A stretch of DNA of 64,000 nucleotides from NCBI GenBank assembly GCA_000504425.1, contig KI632513.1, forward strand, positions 854,970 through 918,969, given 5' to 3'. Positions 10,001-19,262 of this stretch are shown here, in pieces. A program made the position numbers and the translations under genes. Below the pieces are notes generated by a model, which made no database searches, was not told the origin of the DNA, and worked only from the letters and a program-made list of their open reading frames with translations. Numbering within the stretch: the stretch's first letter is position 1; each line of letters starts with the position of its first letter. Source of the DNA: Rhodopseudomonas palustris JSC-3b. GTDB taxonomy: Bacteria; Pseudomonadota; Alphaproteobacteria; Rhizobiales; Xanthobacteraceae.

Positions 10001-11757
10001 TGGGCAGTCTCCGAAACAGCAGTGGAATCCGCGGAGTCCGACTTGCGGAAAAATTCGTTGCGCTGGTGGTAGTAACCAAGGGTGAACAACGCCTGGCTCT
10101 TGTCCGACAGGCTGGTGGGAAACGGATCATCGCCAGGTTCCATCATCTCCATGATGGCGCCGATCGCTTTTTCCAGATTGACGCGGTGCCCCGGCCGCTG
10201 CTTGCCAATCTTCGACAGATGGTTGCCCGCGCCGGAGCCAAGCAGCGCAAACACCTTGCGCGGCTGCGCTGCGGCTGCGCCATAAAACTTGTCGCGGATC
10301 GTGGCGTTGACGTTGCGGCCCAGCGCCGCCTCCTGGATATGCTCATAGACGGCGAACAGCCGGCCGAGCAGATAGCCTTTGTCGGTAAAGTCCGGATCGA
10401 GCGCCACCGGAGCCTCCATTGCAAAATTCTTGATCAGGATCGATTTCAGCAGGCTGACGCGCAGCGCGTTGACGTCGTGATCGACGCGCAGCCGCATGAT
10501 CACCGACGACAGCAGCGTCAGCGGGTAGGGCGTGTCGGTGAGGATGGCGCGCAGCCAGTCGCCACCGAGATTGGGGGCGATATTCTCGCTTTTGCGTAGC
10601 ACCGCCGTCTCGATCAGATAGCGCCACAGTGACGGCGCGGGCTCGTGCGGCGGCGGCTCGATGCGCAGGCGCTCGAGATGGCGCAAATAGCGCGTGGCGA
10701 TGACGTCGAAATCGTCCTCGATGTAGAACCGCACCGACAGCCGCGCGGCATTCGGCGCCAGCCCGAGCACATGAAAGCGAACGCCGGGCGGCAGTTCGGG
10801 TTTGAGATCGCTGACCGGCCGGCCTTGCGCGATTTTCTCAAGCAGCGCCCCGACTTTTTTGGACTCGGTGTTTTCGTCCACGGCCAGCAGAGAGGCGAAC
10901 ATTTGTTCGGCGGCATCCGCGGCGGGTTGCTCGGTGGCCTCGGCCCAAAACACCGTCGAGGCATCGCCGACCTGCAAACGATGGCCGCTGCCGCGATCAA
11001 GAAAGCGGTTGAGCACCGAGGTGTAGGCGAATGCCGCCGCTTCGGAGATCGGCGCGTTGGCGCCTTGCTCATGGCCATACGAGGTGAAGGCGTCGAGGTT
11101 GAACGACACGATCGAGGCGCCGGACGATTGCGCGCCCCACACGCCCTTGATCGCCGGATGCAGCCGCGCGAGCGGCGCGCGCTCGCCGGACAACAGACAG
11201 ATCGCCTCGGTCTTGTCGCTTCCGGCCATCAGCCGCGCCCATAGCGCGCGGGCTTCCGGGCGGTCGTGCAGATAGACATTGCGCAGACGTTCGCTCTCCA
11301 GCGCGAACACCAGGTTCTGATCTTTCATCTCCTCGGACCAGCCCCATTCGGCAAAACGCTCCGGCGTCCAAGCGTCGAGGAAACGCAGCAGCGCCAGCAA
11401 TCCCGGGTCGGTAGTGCCGGCGAGCCAGGCGGCGTGCTGGTCGCGGAACGCTTGATGTTCCTGTGCGGTGCGCTTGCCTCCACCGGCGGTGATGCCGAGC
11501 ACGTAAGCGGTTTTGTCCCAAAGAAAATTCGGAGCGATGCCCGAGGTGCGCTTGGTCGGCCGCGGCACTGCCAAGGCGCGCGCGGTCTTCTTGCGGCCTT
11601 CGCCGAGACGCAGATCAACTGGCTGGCCGGCGACCGTGCCGTCGGCATTTAACGAAATCAGAAAGCCGATCTTTTCCTGCGAGTAGCCGAATGGCGGCAC
11701 CTCACCGCGCGTGGCCATGCGGTCATAGGCGCGAACCAGGGCGGCCAGGGCGCTCAT
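9997..11757 (-). CDS. cas8c: Cascade large subunit Cas8c (Csd1)
   Basis: A 586-residue Csd1/Cas8c protein, the subtype-defining large subunit of type I-C Cascade, involved in PAM recognition and target binding. The N terminus MSALAALVRAYDRMATRGEVPPFGYS and the following GFLISLNADG are typical of Csd1. The segment with SSGASIVSFNLDAFTSYGHEQGANAPIS is strongly conserved in the family. In subtype I-C the small Cas11 subunit is usually made from an internal start within cas8c; I could not pick out that start with confidence. The gene overlaps cas7 and cas5 by 4 bases on each side. Confidence 0.96.
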   Translation of the reverse strand: MSALAALVRAYDRMATRGEVPPFGYSQEKIGFLISLNADGTVAGQPVDLRLGEGRKKTARALAVPRPTKRTSGIAPNFLWDKTAYVLGITAGGGKRTAQEHQAFRDQHAAWLAGTTDPGLLALLRFLDAWTPERFAEWGWSEEMKDQNLVFALESERLRNVYLHDRPEARALWARLMAGSDKTEAICLLSGERAPLARLHPAIKGVWGAQSSGASIVSFNLDAFTSYGHEQGANAPISEAAAFAYTSVLNRFLDRGSGHRLQVGDASTVFWAEATEQPAADAAEQMFASLLAVDENTESKKVGALLEKIAQGRPVSDLKPELPPGVRFHVLGLAPNAARLSVRFYIEDDFDVIATRYLRHLERLRIEPPPHEPAPSLWRYLIETAVLRKSENIAPNLGGDWLRAILTDTPYPLTLLSSVIMRLRVDHDVNALRVSLLKSILIKNFAMEAPVALDPDFTDKGYLLGRLFAVYEHIQEAALGRNVNATIRDKFYGAAAAQPRKVFALLGSGAGNHLSKIGKQRPGHRVNLEKAIGAIMEMMEPGDDPFPTSLSDKSQALFTLGYYHQRNEFFRKSDSADSTAVSETAQ

Positions 11758-12449
11758 CGCCGCAGCTCCGGTGAGCCGGGCGGCGGCACTTTGACGACGC
11801 CATCGACCAGCGTGGCGCGGAACAGGATCGAGCCGCGGTCGCCGCCATGGTCGATGTCGTACAGCATGAAGCCGAGGTCGCGCGGCGTGCCAAAGCCGAG
11901 CGATGCGGTGCGATGTTGTTCTGCGGCCTGTGGCAGCGGTGCGCCGGGTTCGATCAGCTCGAACGTTGCTGGAAATTCGCGGGTGCCGAGGCTGGGTTGA
12001 TGGAATGCCTGGCCCTTGCGTGCCCGCCGATTGAAAGTGTCGAGGTGCTTGGCCTCGTTGTCCTCGGGGCCGGCCTTTGGCGTCATCACGAAATGAGCGC
12101 AGATCACATACTCGACGTCACAGAGCAGCGTCGCGGCACGCTGCTGGCGGTTGTCTTCGACTACCAAAGCGAGGTCGCCGAGATCGCCATTCTTCATCGC
12201 CTTGCGGATCGCAGCGACCGGCGCCTTGGTGCCGACCTCATTGCGGCGCAGTGACTCGAAGCGGATCGGCTTAAGAACGTGGATTTCGTCGATGACCCAG
12301 CGGATCGCGGGCTTCCAGTGAATCGCCTCAAGAATGCCGCGGGCCGCGGACGGCGTCATCACATCATAGGAAACGCGTTCGACCTTCATTTCCGGGCGGG
12401 TGAACAACGCCCATCGCCCCGCAACGCGCAGGCGAATTCCATACGCCAT
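11754..12449 (-). CDS. cas5c: crRNA-processing protein Cas5 (Cas5d, type I-C)
   Basis: In subtype I-C, which lacks Cas6, Cas5d cuts the pre-crRNA at each repeat and caps the crRNA handle. The ATG at 12449 gives 231 residues beginning MAYGIRLRVAGRWALFTRPEMKVERVSYDVMTPSAARGILEAI, the family's normal N terminus; an upstream start would add 21 residues without family character. The glycine-rich C-terminal part (LGTREFPATFEL, MLYDIDHG) completes the RAMP fold. A G-rich run precedes the chosen ATG. It overlaps cas8c by 4 bases and follows cas3 after a 100-base gap. Confidence 0.95.
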   Translation of the reverse strand: MAYGIRLRVAGRWALFTRPEMKVERVSYDVMTPSAARGILEAIHWKPAIRWVIDEIHVLKPIRFESLRRNEVGTKAPVAAIRKAMKNGDLGDLALVVEDNRQQRAATLLCDVEYVICAHFVMTPKAGPEDNEAKHLDTFNRRARKGQAFHQPSLGTREFPATFELIEPGAPLPQAAEQHRTASLGFGTPRDLGFMLYDIDHGGDRGSILFRATLVDGVVKVPPPGSPELRR

Positions 12450-12549
12450 ACTGGCCCCCAACGCACAACTTGGCGTCGAGATGATGCACAGAAACAACTC
12501 GAAAACAATCATCCAAATTGGGGGCGCGTCTTCCTGCTGCGACAGGACA

Positions 12550-14877
12550 TCACACTATCCCCCATGTGTATTCGTCGGCGTCTTCCCAGCGCAGGCCGCT
12601 TGTGGCTGAGTAGAGATCGGCGGTTTCGAGCACCGCAAATTGGTCGCCAAACCTGTCAGCATCGATGAAGCGCACATGGCCGTTGGCGACCATGCGCTGG
12701 CGCTCGCGCGGTGGCACTTGGACTAGATAGTTGCGCAGCTGGCGCGCCGCGGCGGTTGGTGGCAGGCCGCCACGCAGCGCCGCCAGCGTGTTCAGCGCGT
12801 CGTCATCGGCCGGCACGATCACCGGCGCCATGCCGCTTTCGATCAGGCGGAAGGCGTCGCCGACCGTGCGATAGCCAAAGCAAGGTTGCCCCGCGCTGAT
12901 GCTGAACTGCTGCATGGTTTGCGCGGGCACCTTGCGGCCATCGGCATCGGGAATCGTGATGCGATCGAGCCCGGCGCCTTGCAGCCGCCAATAGACTTCG
13001 CCGAAATAGGCTTCGATCGCCGCGGGCGCGAACAGATCGCCTTTGTGGTCCTCGAGGATACGGTAGCTATCGCCGATCAGGCCTTCAATCTCCGGCGGCG
13101 GCTTGGCCTCCGCGGGCTTGAAAATGGTCACGATGCTGGCCTCGGCCGGCGCGCGGCCCTCGCGATTGCAGCGCCCCGCGGCCTGAACCACCTGATCGAG
13201 TCCGGCTTCCGCGCGCCACACCCGCGGAAAGTCGAGATCGACACCGGCTTCGACCAGCGAGGTGGCGATCACGACACACGGCTCCTTGGTCACCAGCCGC
13301 TGACGAATCTCGGCGAGTAGTTTGCGGCGGTCGGCTGCGATCTGCCTTGTGGTGAGATGCAGCAATCCATCGACGCCGCGCTGCTGGGCGCGTTCAAACA
13401 GCGCGAGCGCGTGCTTGCGGCTGTTGACGATCACCAAGGCCTGCGCGGTGCCCGCTTGCGCGATGTCGTCGAGCAATTGGTCATCGGTCATGGTGCCCGC
13501 GAGCCGCTGTGTCGTACGGCGCAGCGCGTTGTGCAGCGCCGCCGGATCGGGCGCCAGCTCACGATCCGGACTGATGTCGAGCCCGCCTTTAAAGCAGTGC
13601 GCGCCGAGCGCCGGCAGCGTCGCGGTACACAGCATCACGGTGCAGCCATAGTTGCGCACCAATTCGTCGAGCGCGGCAACGCAGGGTATCAGCACGTTGC
13701 GCGGGATGGTCTGCGCCTCATCGAGAATGATCACGGCATTGGCGAGATTGTGCAGCTTGCGGCAGCGCGCGCCGCGATTGGCAAACAGGCTTTCAAAGAA
13801 CTGGACATTGGTGGTGACCACGAGTGGCGCCGCCCAGTTCTCGGCCGCGAGCCGCAGCTTGCCGTCGCGTGCGCCATCATCGATGCTCTGTTCGTCGCTG
13901 GCGTTATTTTTGTTTTTGGCCTTGAATGGATCGAGCTCGATCGCCGAGTGATGCTCAAGCAGCACGTCCTCGCCAAGCACGTCGCGAAAAATGCCGGCGG
14001 TCTGCTCGATGATCGCGGTGAACGGGATCGCATAGACGATCCGGTCCATCTGATGGCGCTTGGCGTGGTCGAGCGCGAATGCCAGCGAGGCCAGCGTCTT
14101 GCCGCCGCCGGTCGGAACATTGAGTGTGAACACGCCGCGCGGCAGCTCGGCTTTGCTGCGGACGTGATTGAGGATGTCGCGCCGCAGCGCGTTGACAGGC
14201 GTGCTCGGCGCGCGCTGCTGCTTGTCGGCGATGTAGCTATCGAAGCGCGCGATCAGCCCGTCGATCGCTTGCGGTAGCGCGGGCCAGGCACGATCGACCT
14301 GCCGTCCGTCGGTTCGCGCATAAAACGCTTCGGTACACAGGAAGTCGGCATCGACCAGGCAGGAGAACAGCATTCGTCCCATGAAGGCGAACTGAAATGC
14401 CATCCGCTCCTGCACATTAGCGTCGCCTTGGTAGGGCTTGAAGGGCGCGGGTAACAGCGCCGACGCATTGAGTTGCAGCTCGCTGCGCCAGATTGCATCG
14501 AGCGGCTCAAGCGGCTTCTTGAGCCGATCATCGAGCCCGGATGAGCCGAGCTCGTCGGGCAGGCCGCCATGATGTCCGGCGATCGCATAAGCGAGTACGC
14601 GGGCGACCAGCCCATTGATGCCGGTGGCGAGCGTGACCACTTGCTGCGCACCGGCGCTGGCGTGATCGCCGCCGTGCGAGCGCTGCCTACGGATATAGGC
14701 CTGAAATGCCGCAGCGTATTTGCCGAGATCGTGCAACAAGCCGGCAAGCTCGGCGGCGTTGCCGCCGCCGAATTTATCGCCGAATTGGCGCGCCAGCGCC
14801 GCGACCTCTTGGAGATGCTGGAGCAGAGGCTCCCAGTCCGCGCCGTCTGAGGAAGAGGTCGAATGAGCGAAGTACAT
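12550..14877 (-). CDS. cas3: CRISPR-associated helicase/nuclease Cas3 (type I-C)
   Basis: A 775-residue protein (779 if a start 12 bases further upstream is used) combining the HD nuclease and superfamily 2 helicase that degrade target DNA after Cascade binding. The HD part shows an N-terminal FAHS, then GLLHDLGKYAAAFQ (about residues 46-59) and a later HASAGAQ and AGHHGG. The helicase part has Walker A VPTGGGKT, DEAQ box ILDEAQTIP, motif III CTATLPAL and motif VI QAAGRCNREGR. All active-site elements are present. It is the first gene of the cas operon, so the promoter should lie in 14878-15097, between it and the divergent gene at 15098. Confidence 0.96.
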   Translation of the reverse strand: MYFAHSTSSSDGADWEPLLQHLQEVAALARQFGDKFGGGNAAELAGLLHDLGKYAAAFQAYIRRQRSHGGDHASAGAQQVVTLATGINGLVARVLAYAIAGHHGGLPDELGSSGLDDRLKKPLEPLDAIWRSELQLNASALLPAPFKPYQGDANVQERMAFQFAFMGRMLFSCLVDADFLCTEAFYARTDGRQVDRAWPALPQAIDGLIARFDSYIADKQQRAPSTPVNALRRDILNHVRSKAELPRGVFTLNVPTGGGKTLASLAFALDHAKRHQMDRIVYAIPFTAIIEQTAGIFRDVLGEDVLLEHHSAIELDPFKAKNKNNASDEQSIDDGARDGKLRLAAENWAAPLVVTTNVQFFESLFANRGARCRKLHNLANAVIILDEAQTIPRNVLIPCVAALDELVRNYGCTVMLCTATLPALGAHCFKGGLDISPDRELAPDPAALHNALRRTTQRLAGTMTDDQLLDDIAQAGTAQALVIVNSRKHALALFERAQQRGVDGLLHLTTRQIAADRRKLLAEIRQRLVTKEPCVVIATSLVEAGVDLDFPRVWRAEAGLDQVVQAAGRCNREGRAPAEASIVTIFKPAEAKPPPEIEGLIGDSYRILEDHKGDLFAPAAIEAYFGEVYWRLQGAGLDRITIPDADGRKVPAQTMQQFSISAGQPCFGYRTVGDAFRLIESGMAPVIVPADDDALNTLAALRGGLPPTAAARQLRNYLVQVPPRERQRMVANGHVRFIDADRFGDQFAVLETADLYSATSGLRWEDADEYTWGIV

Positions 14878-15097
14878 GATCGGCAGCACCTTTGGTGCCA
14901 GCGCCCGACATGGTTCGCTGCCAATTGCTTGATTGGCGAGCAGGGCACCGGCTGGCGCAACCTAGGCGGGAGTGCGGCCTCCTGCAAGGCGTGGGGATTG
15001 CACTTGGCGCAGAAGCAGCGATGATCAGCACGGTCGGACCGTCCGATCTGACTGCTGGCGCGCCGTTCTGGCGCGACTTTTAAGACGGAGTAGCGAG

Positions 15098-15403
15098 ATG
15101 ACCTTGAGGGACGAGATCGCGGCTTTGCGCGAAGAAGTCGCCAAGCTCAGCCAACAACAGCAATTGCAGCAGCAGGCCGCGTCCGCCGCACCACCGCCGC
15201 CGCCACCACCACCCAGCAATGACCAGGCCGCTGCCGCCGAGGATCAGCCGACGCGGATCGGCCCTGAGGAGCTGATCGCGGCCGCCAATTCGGTGATCGA
15301 CGAGTTGCAGCAGGATATCGACAAATATCCGCGGCTCACCGCGATCGCGGCATTCGGGCTCGGGCTCGCCGTCGGCATCTTCGCCGGCCGGCAGAGCCGA
15401 TAG
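15098..15403 (+). CDS. DUF883/ElaB-like membrane-anchored small protein
   Basis: A 101-residue protein with an N-terminal coiled-coil stretch (LRDEIAALREEVAKLSQQQQ), an Ala/Pro-rich linker with eight consecutive prolines, a short helical region (ELIAAANSVIDELQQDID) and one C-terminal membrane segment (TAIAAFGLGLAVGIFAG) before a basic tail. This is the architecture of the ElaB/YqjD/DUF883 family of tail-anchored proteins, some of which bind ribosomes in stationary phase. The start at 15098 follows a GACGGAG ribosome-binding site; an upstream in-frame start has none. The neighbour at 15445 is another small membrane protein and may be co-transcribed. The family call rests on architecture, not on a decisive motif. 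Confidence 0.6.
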   Translation: MTLRDEIAALREEVAKLSQQQQLQQQAASAAPPPPPPPPSNDQAAAAEDQPTRIGPEELIAAANSVIDELQQDIDKYPRLTAIAAFGLGLAVGIFAGRQSR

Positions 15404-15444
15404 CCAATCTGGCCCACCCCTCCTTCTCGACATCGGAGCCCGTC

Positions 15445-15900
15445 ATGACCGGCATGACTTCAAGCAAACTGTATTTCAAGGTGGCGCTGCTGCGCCGCCG
15501 GGTGCTGCTGCGGCAGATCATCAAACGCACCATCGCCGGGTCGCTGGCGGTCGCGGCGCTGATCGTCGCCGCGGGGCTGTTGACCTATGCCTCATTCCAG
15601 GCGCTGCGGGTGCCGCTCGGCGAGGCGGTTGCCGCGTCGGTGATCGCCGGCGTCTATCTCGTCATCGGTCTCGGGCTGCTGCTCTACACGCTGCACGAGC
15701 CAAGCTCGCCCGAACTCGACGCGCTCTCGGAGATGGAAGCCGCGGCGCTGGAAGCGTTCGGCAACGACACGCAGGGGCTGCGCTCCGCGATCAGCTCCAG
15801 CGCGCATCGCATCGAGGATTTCGGCAACGCGTTTTCGACCAGTTTTGCGATCCTGTCGGCACTGCGCCGGATTCTGGGGGCTAAGAAGACCCCAAGCTGA
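15445..15900 (+). CDS. Small membrane protein, probable phage-holin-like/YqjE-type
   Basis: A 151-residue protein with a basic N terminus, two strongly hydrophobic segments (about residues 31-55 and 62-82) and a soluble acidic C-terminal half. It follows the DUF883-like gene by 41 bases on the same strand. In many proteobacteria a YqjD/ElaB protein is paired with a two-helix YqjE (holin superfamily) protein, and this pair matches that pattern. The function is unknown. Assignment is by topology and context only. Confidence 0.55.
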   Translation: MTGMTSSKLYFKVALLRRRVLLRQIIKRTIAGSLAVAALIVAAGLLTYASFQALRVPLGEAVAASVIAGVYLVIGLGLLLYTLHEPSSPELDALSEMEAAALEAFGNDTQGLRSAISSSAHRIEDFGNAFSTSFAILSALRRILGAKKTPS

Positions 15901-16242
15901 GCGACGCGGAACGTGGTACCGCACTGCGCGCTTGGCGGAGCTGCGTCTGGCTCAACATTGTTGATGCGGGCGCGGGCCGGGAAGGCTGGCCCAGCGCGGC
16001 GCGCTTGATGATCGGCATCGCTGAATGAGCTGCGGTGCCGCGTCACCGCTTGATGGCTGCGCCGCGATGGGCTGCGTTAACTGCGACATCGTTGCGACTG
16101 CGACCGATGATGGCAGCAACGGCCGTGCTCTCGACTGATTGCGGTGCTCAGTCTAACTTTCCACAACGTATTGTGAGTCGTCTGAGTAGGGAGTTGACAT
16201 CTTCCGAGGCAGGTTGGTGCCTCATCAGGTATGGAGGTAATG
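15901..16242 (+). other. Intergenic stretch with no recognised feature
   Basis: About 340 bases between two plus-strand genes. Short open frames on either strand here lack ribosome-binding sites and family character. A GGAGGT at 16233-16238 serves the next gene. A promoter for that gene presumably lies here, but no clear -35/-10 pair stands out. Confidence 0.4.
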
Positions 16243-16578
16243 ATGCGATCTTCAACGATGATCTTGTTGTCCTCTATCGTGGCCGTGTTTCTGATGTTGG
16301 TGGTCACCGGCCAGCAAAACGGTGTGCATGTGATCGATACCGCCGTCGCTGCAACGCCTGTCGCCCCGGTGAGCCCGATCCGTGCCGTAACCTCGCAATC
16401 CTGCAGCTCGGACAGCTGTCCGACACGGTGCGAAGCCGACGAAGCTTTGGTGTCGGCAATCTGCATTGGGGTCACGGGCGCTAAGTTTTCAGATACAATC
16501 CGTGTGGACAATGGCGTGCTGACCGCGACCTGCGGTTCGAACACCAGCAACATCGTCGTGCTCTGCGCGCGAAAATAA
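16243..16578 (+). CDS. Small exported cysteine-containing protein, unknown function
   Basis: The ATG at 16243 lies four bases after a strong GGAGGT (16233-16238). Starts at 16231 or 16240 would place the Shine-Dalgarno inside or against the start, so they are rejected. The 111-residue product has a hydrophobic N terminus (MILLSSIVAVFLMLVV) followed by an AVAATPVAP-type stretch that could hold a signal-peptidase site. The mature part has six cysteines (CSSDSC, C in PTRCEAD, C in AICIG, C in ATCGS, C in VLCAR), suggesting disulfides in the periplasm. I recognise no family. It may share a transcript with the membrane protein at 16640. Confidence 0.55.
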   Translation: MRSSTMILLSSIVAVFLMLVVTGQQNGVHVIDTAVAATPVAPVSPIRAVTSQSCSSDSCPTRCEADEALVSAICIGVTGAKFSDTIRVDNGVLTATCGSNTSNIVVLCARK

Positions 16579-16639
16579 TGCACGCCGCGCTGCGCCGGGC
16601 ACGAAATGCTCCCGTGATCGGGAGGAAAGGTTTTGTAAG

Positions 16640-17050
16640 ATGAACTACTGGATCGCTGCATTCACGGCCGCCGTCGCCTTCATCATGGGATTTGCGGCGG
16701 GTCCGCAGGGAACGTTGCTGTTCCTGGTCGTCCTGGGCGTTGCGCTGTATCTGTTCTGGGCTGAGGAGCTCGGTTTCAAGGGGGCGCTCGATCGCCTCGG
16801 TCTCAACAAGCTGCAGCCCCCGGTCTGGCAGCGCTCGAACTGGGTCCAGTTCCAGAGCACGCTGACCGACCAGGACAAGCTGGTGAAGGCGTTTGCGGCG
16901 GCGCTGGTGCTGATGGCGATCAAGCTGATGCTGCCGTCGCATCAGGGCGTGGTGTTTTTGGCGACGATCGTCGTGGTCGGTTGGTTCCTGTTCAAGATCT
17001 ATGACAGCGACAAGGGCCGTGACCAGGCCGACAGCGCCAAATTCAACTAA
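16640..17050 (+). CDS. Hypothetical four-helix membrane protein
   Basis: A 136-residue protein with an N-terminal pair of hydrophobic segments (about residues 4-23 and 25-42), a soluble loop containing LGLNKLQPPVWQRSNW, and a second pair (about 84-100 and 102-120) before a charged tail. A GGGAGGAAAGG ribosome-binding site lies about 10 bases before the ATG. I do not recognise the family. It stands between the small secreted protein and the arginase gene, and nothing links it to either. Confidence 0.65.
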   Translation: MNYWIAAFTAAVAFIMGFAAGPQGTLLFLVVLGVALYLFWAEELGFKGALDRLGLNKLQPPVWQRSNWVQFQSTLTDQDKLVKAFAAALVLMAIKLMLPSHQGVVFLATIVVVGWFLFKIYDSDKGRDQADSAKFN

Positions 17051-17196
17051 GCGCGTCCCCATCACGGCCGGGTGCCAACGAACGATCTGGCCGCGTGGAT
17101 GATGCGGCCCGGTCGAAGGCAGCGGGGCTGAACGGAACAACCGGCAGCCCAGCGGCATAGTGGCGAGGGCGATCTGGCCCCCGTCACGGAGGTGAG

Positions 17197-18171
17197 GTGA
17201 ACCGCGCAATGCAGCAGCAGAGCGGCCGGGTGGCGTTGCTTGGCGTGCCCGTCGATCTCGGCGCGGCGCAGCGCGGTACGCTGATGGGCCCAGCGGCGCT
17301 GCGCACCGCGGGCCTGGTGCCGATGCTGGAGTCACTTGGCCTTGTGGTCGAAGACCACGGCGACCTGACGGTCGTGGCCGAAGGCGAGGCGACTGAGCGC
17401 CCGCCGAGCAATGCGCGGCAATATCGCGACATTCAAAGCTGGGCGCGCGCGGTCAGCGCTCGCGCCTATCAGCTTGCGCATAGCGGCGCCATTCCGCTGT
17501 TCCTGGGCGGCGATCACACGCTGTCGATGGGATCGGTGAATGGCATGGCGCGCTATTGGCAGCAGCAGGGCCGTGAGCTGTTCCTGCTCTGGCTCGACGC
17601 CCACGCCGATTACAACACCCCGAGCACCACCATCACCGGCAATATGCACGGCATGTCGGCCGCGTTCCTGTGTGGCGAGCCGGGGCTCGACCAGCTGCTC
17701 GGCGATGAGCCGCGGGTGCCGCTCGCTCCGCAGCGGCTGCAATTGTTCGGGGTGCGGTCGATCGATCGCCAGGAGCGGCTGCTGTTGCAGCAGCGCGGCA
17801 TCGCCATCGCCGATATGCGCCAGATCGATGAATTCGGGGTCGGCGTGCTGGTCCGGCAGATCATCGAGCGGGTGCAAGCCTGCGGCGGCGTGCTGCACGT
17901 GTCGTTCGATGTCGATTTTCTCGATCCGCAATTGGCGCCGGGCGTCGGCACCATGGTGCCGGGCGGCGCCACCTATCGCGAGGCCCATCTGGTGCTGGAG
18001 CTGCTGCACGATTCCGGGCTGGTCGGCTCGGTCGATATTGTCGAGTTGAACCCGTTTCTCGATGAGCGGGGGCGTACCGCGTGCACCGTGGTCGAGCTGA
18101 TCGGCAGCCTGTTCGGGCAACGGATTACCGGCTGGGCCACGCCAAGCGCGATGCCGCCACCGCCGCGGTGA
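17197..18171 (+). CDS. rocF: Arginase
   Basis: A ureohydrolase of 324 residues that hydrolyses arginine to ornithine and urea with a di-manganese site. The metal-binding motifs are complete: GGDHTLSMGS (His near 107), DAHADYNTP (Asp 134, His 136, Asp 138) and SFDVDFLDP near residue 240. The HGMSAAFLCGEPG segment and the spacing match arginase rather than agmatinase. The GTG at 17197 directly follows a GGAGGTGAGG stretch; an ATG at 17209 (MQQQSG) is an alternative. There are no pathway neighbours in the window. Confidence 0.9.
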   Translation: MNRAMQQQSGRVALLGVPVDLGAAQRGTLMGPAALRTAGLVPMLESLGLVVEDHGDLTVVAEGEATERPPSNARQYRDIQSWARAVSARAYQLAHSGAIPLFLGGDHTLSMGSVNGMARYWQQQGRELFLLWLDAHADYNTPSTTITGNMHGMSAAFLCGEPGLDQLLGDEPRVPLAPQRLQLFGVRSIDRQERLLLQQRGIAIADMRQIDEFGVGVLVRQIIERVQACGGVLHVSFDVDFLDPQLAPGVGTMVPGGATYREAHLVLELLHDSGLVGSVDIVELNPFLDERGRTACTVVELIGSLFGQRITGWATPSAMPPPPR

Positions 18172-18366
18172 TGAACAGGCGCCGCCGCGGCGCGGTCACG
18201 AGACCCGGTGAAGAGAAGCTCGTGGGGATCAGAGCCCGCTTGGATCAGAGCCCGCTTGGATCAGATCCACGTTGAGCAAGAATACCCTGGCCATCCGAAA
18301 GGGCACGCTGAAGCGGGCGCGGCAATGACCGCGGCCTCTGGGCCGGCCGCGCCTGGAAGCCTCGCC

Positions 18367-18570
18367 TCAGTAACCCGGATGTTCGATCAGGCGGCGGATC
18401 GCCTCGGCCTGCTGCATCGCCTGGCGATGGGCATCGGCGGCCGCGAGCCGGGCGCGGGCGTTTTCCTCGATCAGAAGGTCGATCAGGGCGAGCCGGCTGG
18501 CTTCATCATTGGCCTCAGCCAACAGCCTGCGGTAACGATCGATATCAAAGCCGGGGTCAACCGTACGCAT
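18367..18570 (-). CDS. Small helical hypothetical protein
   Basis: A 67-residue, charged, probably all-helical protein (MRTVDPGFDIDRYRRLL, then AEANDEASRLALIDLLIEENARARL). A GGTGGTGTGAG stretch lies directly upstream on the minus strand and could be the ribosome-binding site. The amphipathic Ala/Leu/Glu/Arg composition is protein-like rather than shadow-like. I know no function. It is flanked by arginase (convergent) and a minus-strand membrane protein gene. Confidence 0.55.
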   Translation of the reverse strand: MRTVDPGFDIDRYRRLLAEANDEASRLALIDLLIEENARARLAAADAHRQAMQQAEAIRRLIEHPGY

Positions 18571-18709
18571 CTCACACCACCCATACGAAAGAGGGTTAAC
18601 GTAACGTTCCCCACCGAGGCGCGGAAGCGCGGCCTTCGCCTCGGCTGTTAGTTGTCCCCATCGAAATGAGCGGTCGGCGCCGCGGTTTCAAGCTGGCAGG
18701 GCCGCAGTT

Positions 18710-18973
18710 TCAAGAGTGATCATCGGGCGGAGCGGCGCCGCGATCGGGAAGGTCGCGGCGGCCATGGCGCCAAGCCAGCGCGGAGGGCGGCGGCAGCGGT
18801 TCTCGCCCGGGCCGCGGCCGGCGCAGCGCCATGATCAATCGTGGCCGTGCTCGGCCGGCATCGGCGAGATAGCGCAGCGCCAGCCAGCCCGCCCAGCCGA
18901 CACCCACGGCCAAGCTCAGCAGCAGCGCCACAGCGACAAACATTCGGATGGCATCGACCAGCGCGTCAGTCAT
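18710..18973 (-). CDS. Small single-span membrane protein, unknown
   Basis: The ATG at 18973 has an AGGAGGT six bases upstream, the strongest start signal in the area; a longer frame starting at 19045 has none. The 87-residue product begins MTDALVDAIRMFVAVALLLS, has one membrane segment to about residue 35 (VGVGWAGWLALRYLA), and then a basic, proline-rich cytoplasmic-type tail. I recognise no family. Confidence 0.5.
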   Translation of the reverse strand: MTDALVDAIRMFVAVALLLSLAVGVGWAGWLALRYLADAGRARPRLIMALRRPRPGREPLPPPSALAWRHGRRDLPDRGAAPPDDHS

Positions 18974-19262
18974 GTCCGCACCTCCTGGCCCCACCGATCT
19001 CAAACGGCTGCGCTCAGTTTGGTTCCTGCAGCGACCATTGTGCAAGGCGGGCGGCCGCGGCGGACTGGTGAATTTGCTGCAGCGATAGCGTATGAGCGTG
19101 GCGCGGCGCGCTGGCGCAAGCAGCGGCCGAGCGGATCAGAGTTTTTGGTGCGGATCAGATCGAAGCCTCACCGCAACCCTCGATTCTTGTTTTGATGCGT
19201 ATTTTGGGCCCGAGCCGGACGCCGCTTCGCTCGACAAGCCGATCTGTGGGACTGACAGTGCG

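Noticed and set aside
14972-15097. N-terminal extension of the DUF883-like protein
   Set aside because: The extra 42 codons are Arg/Cys-rich with no ribosome-binding site; the ATG at 15098 has one and begins the coiled coil typical of the family.
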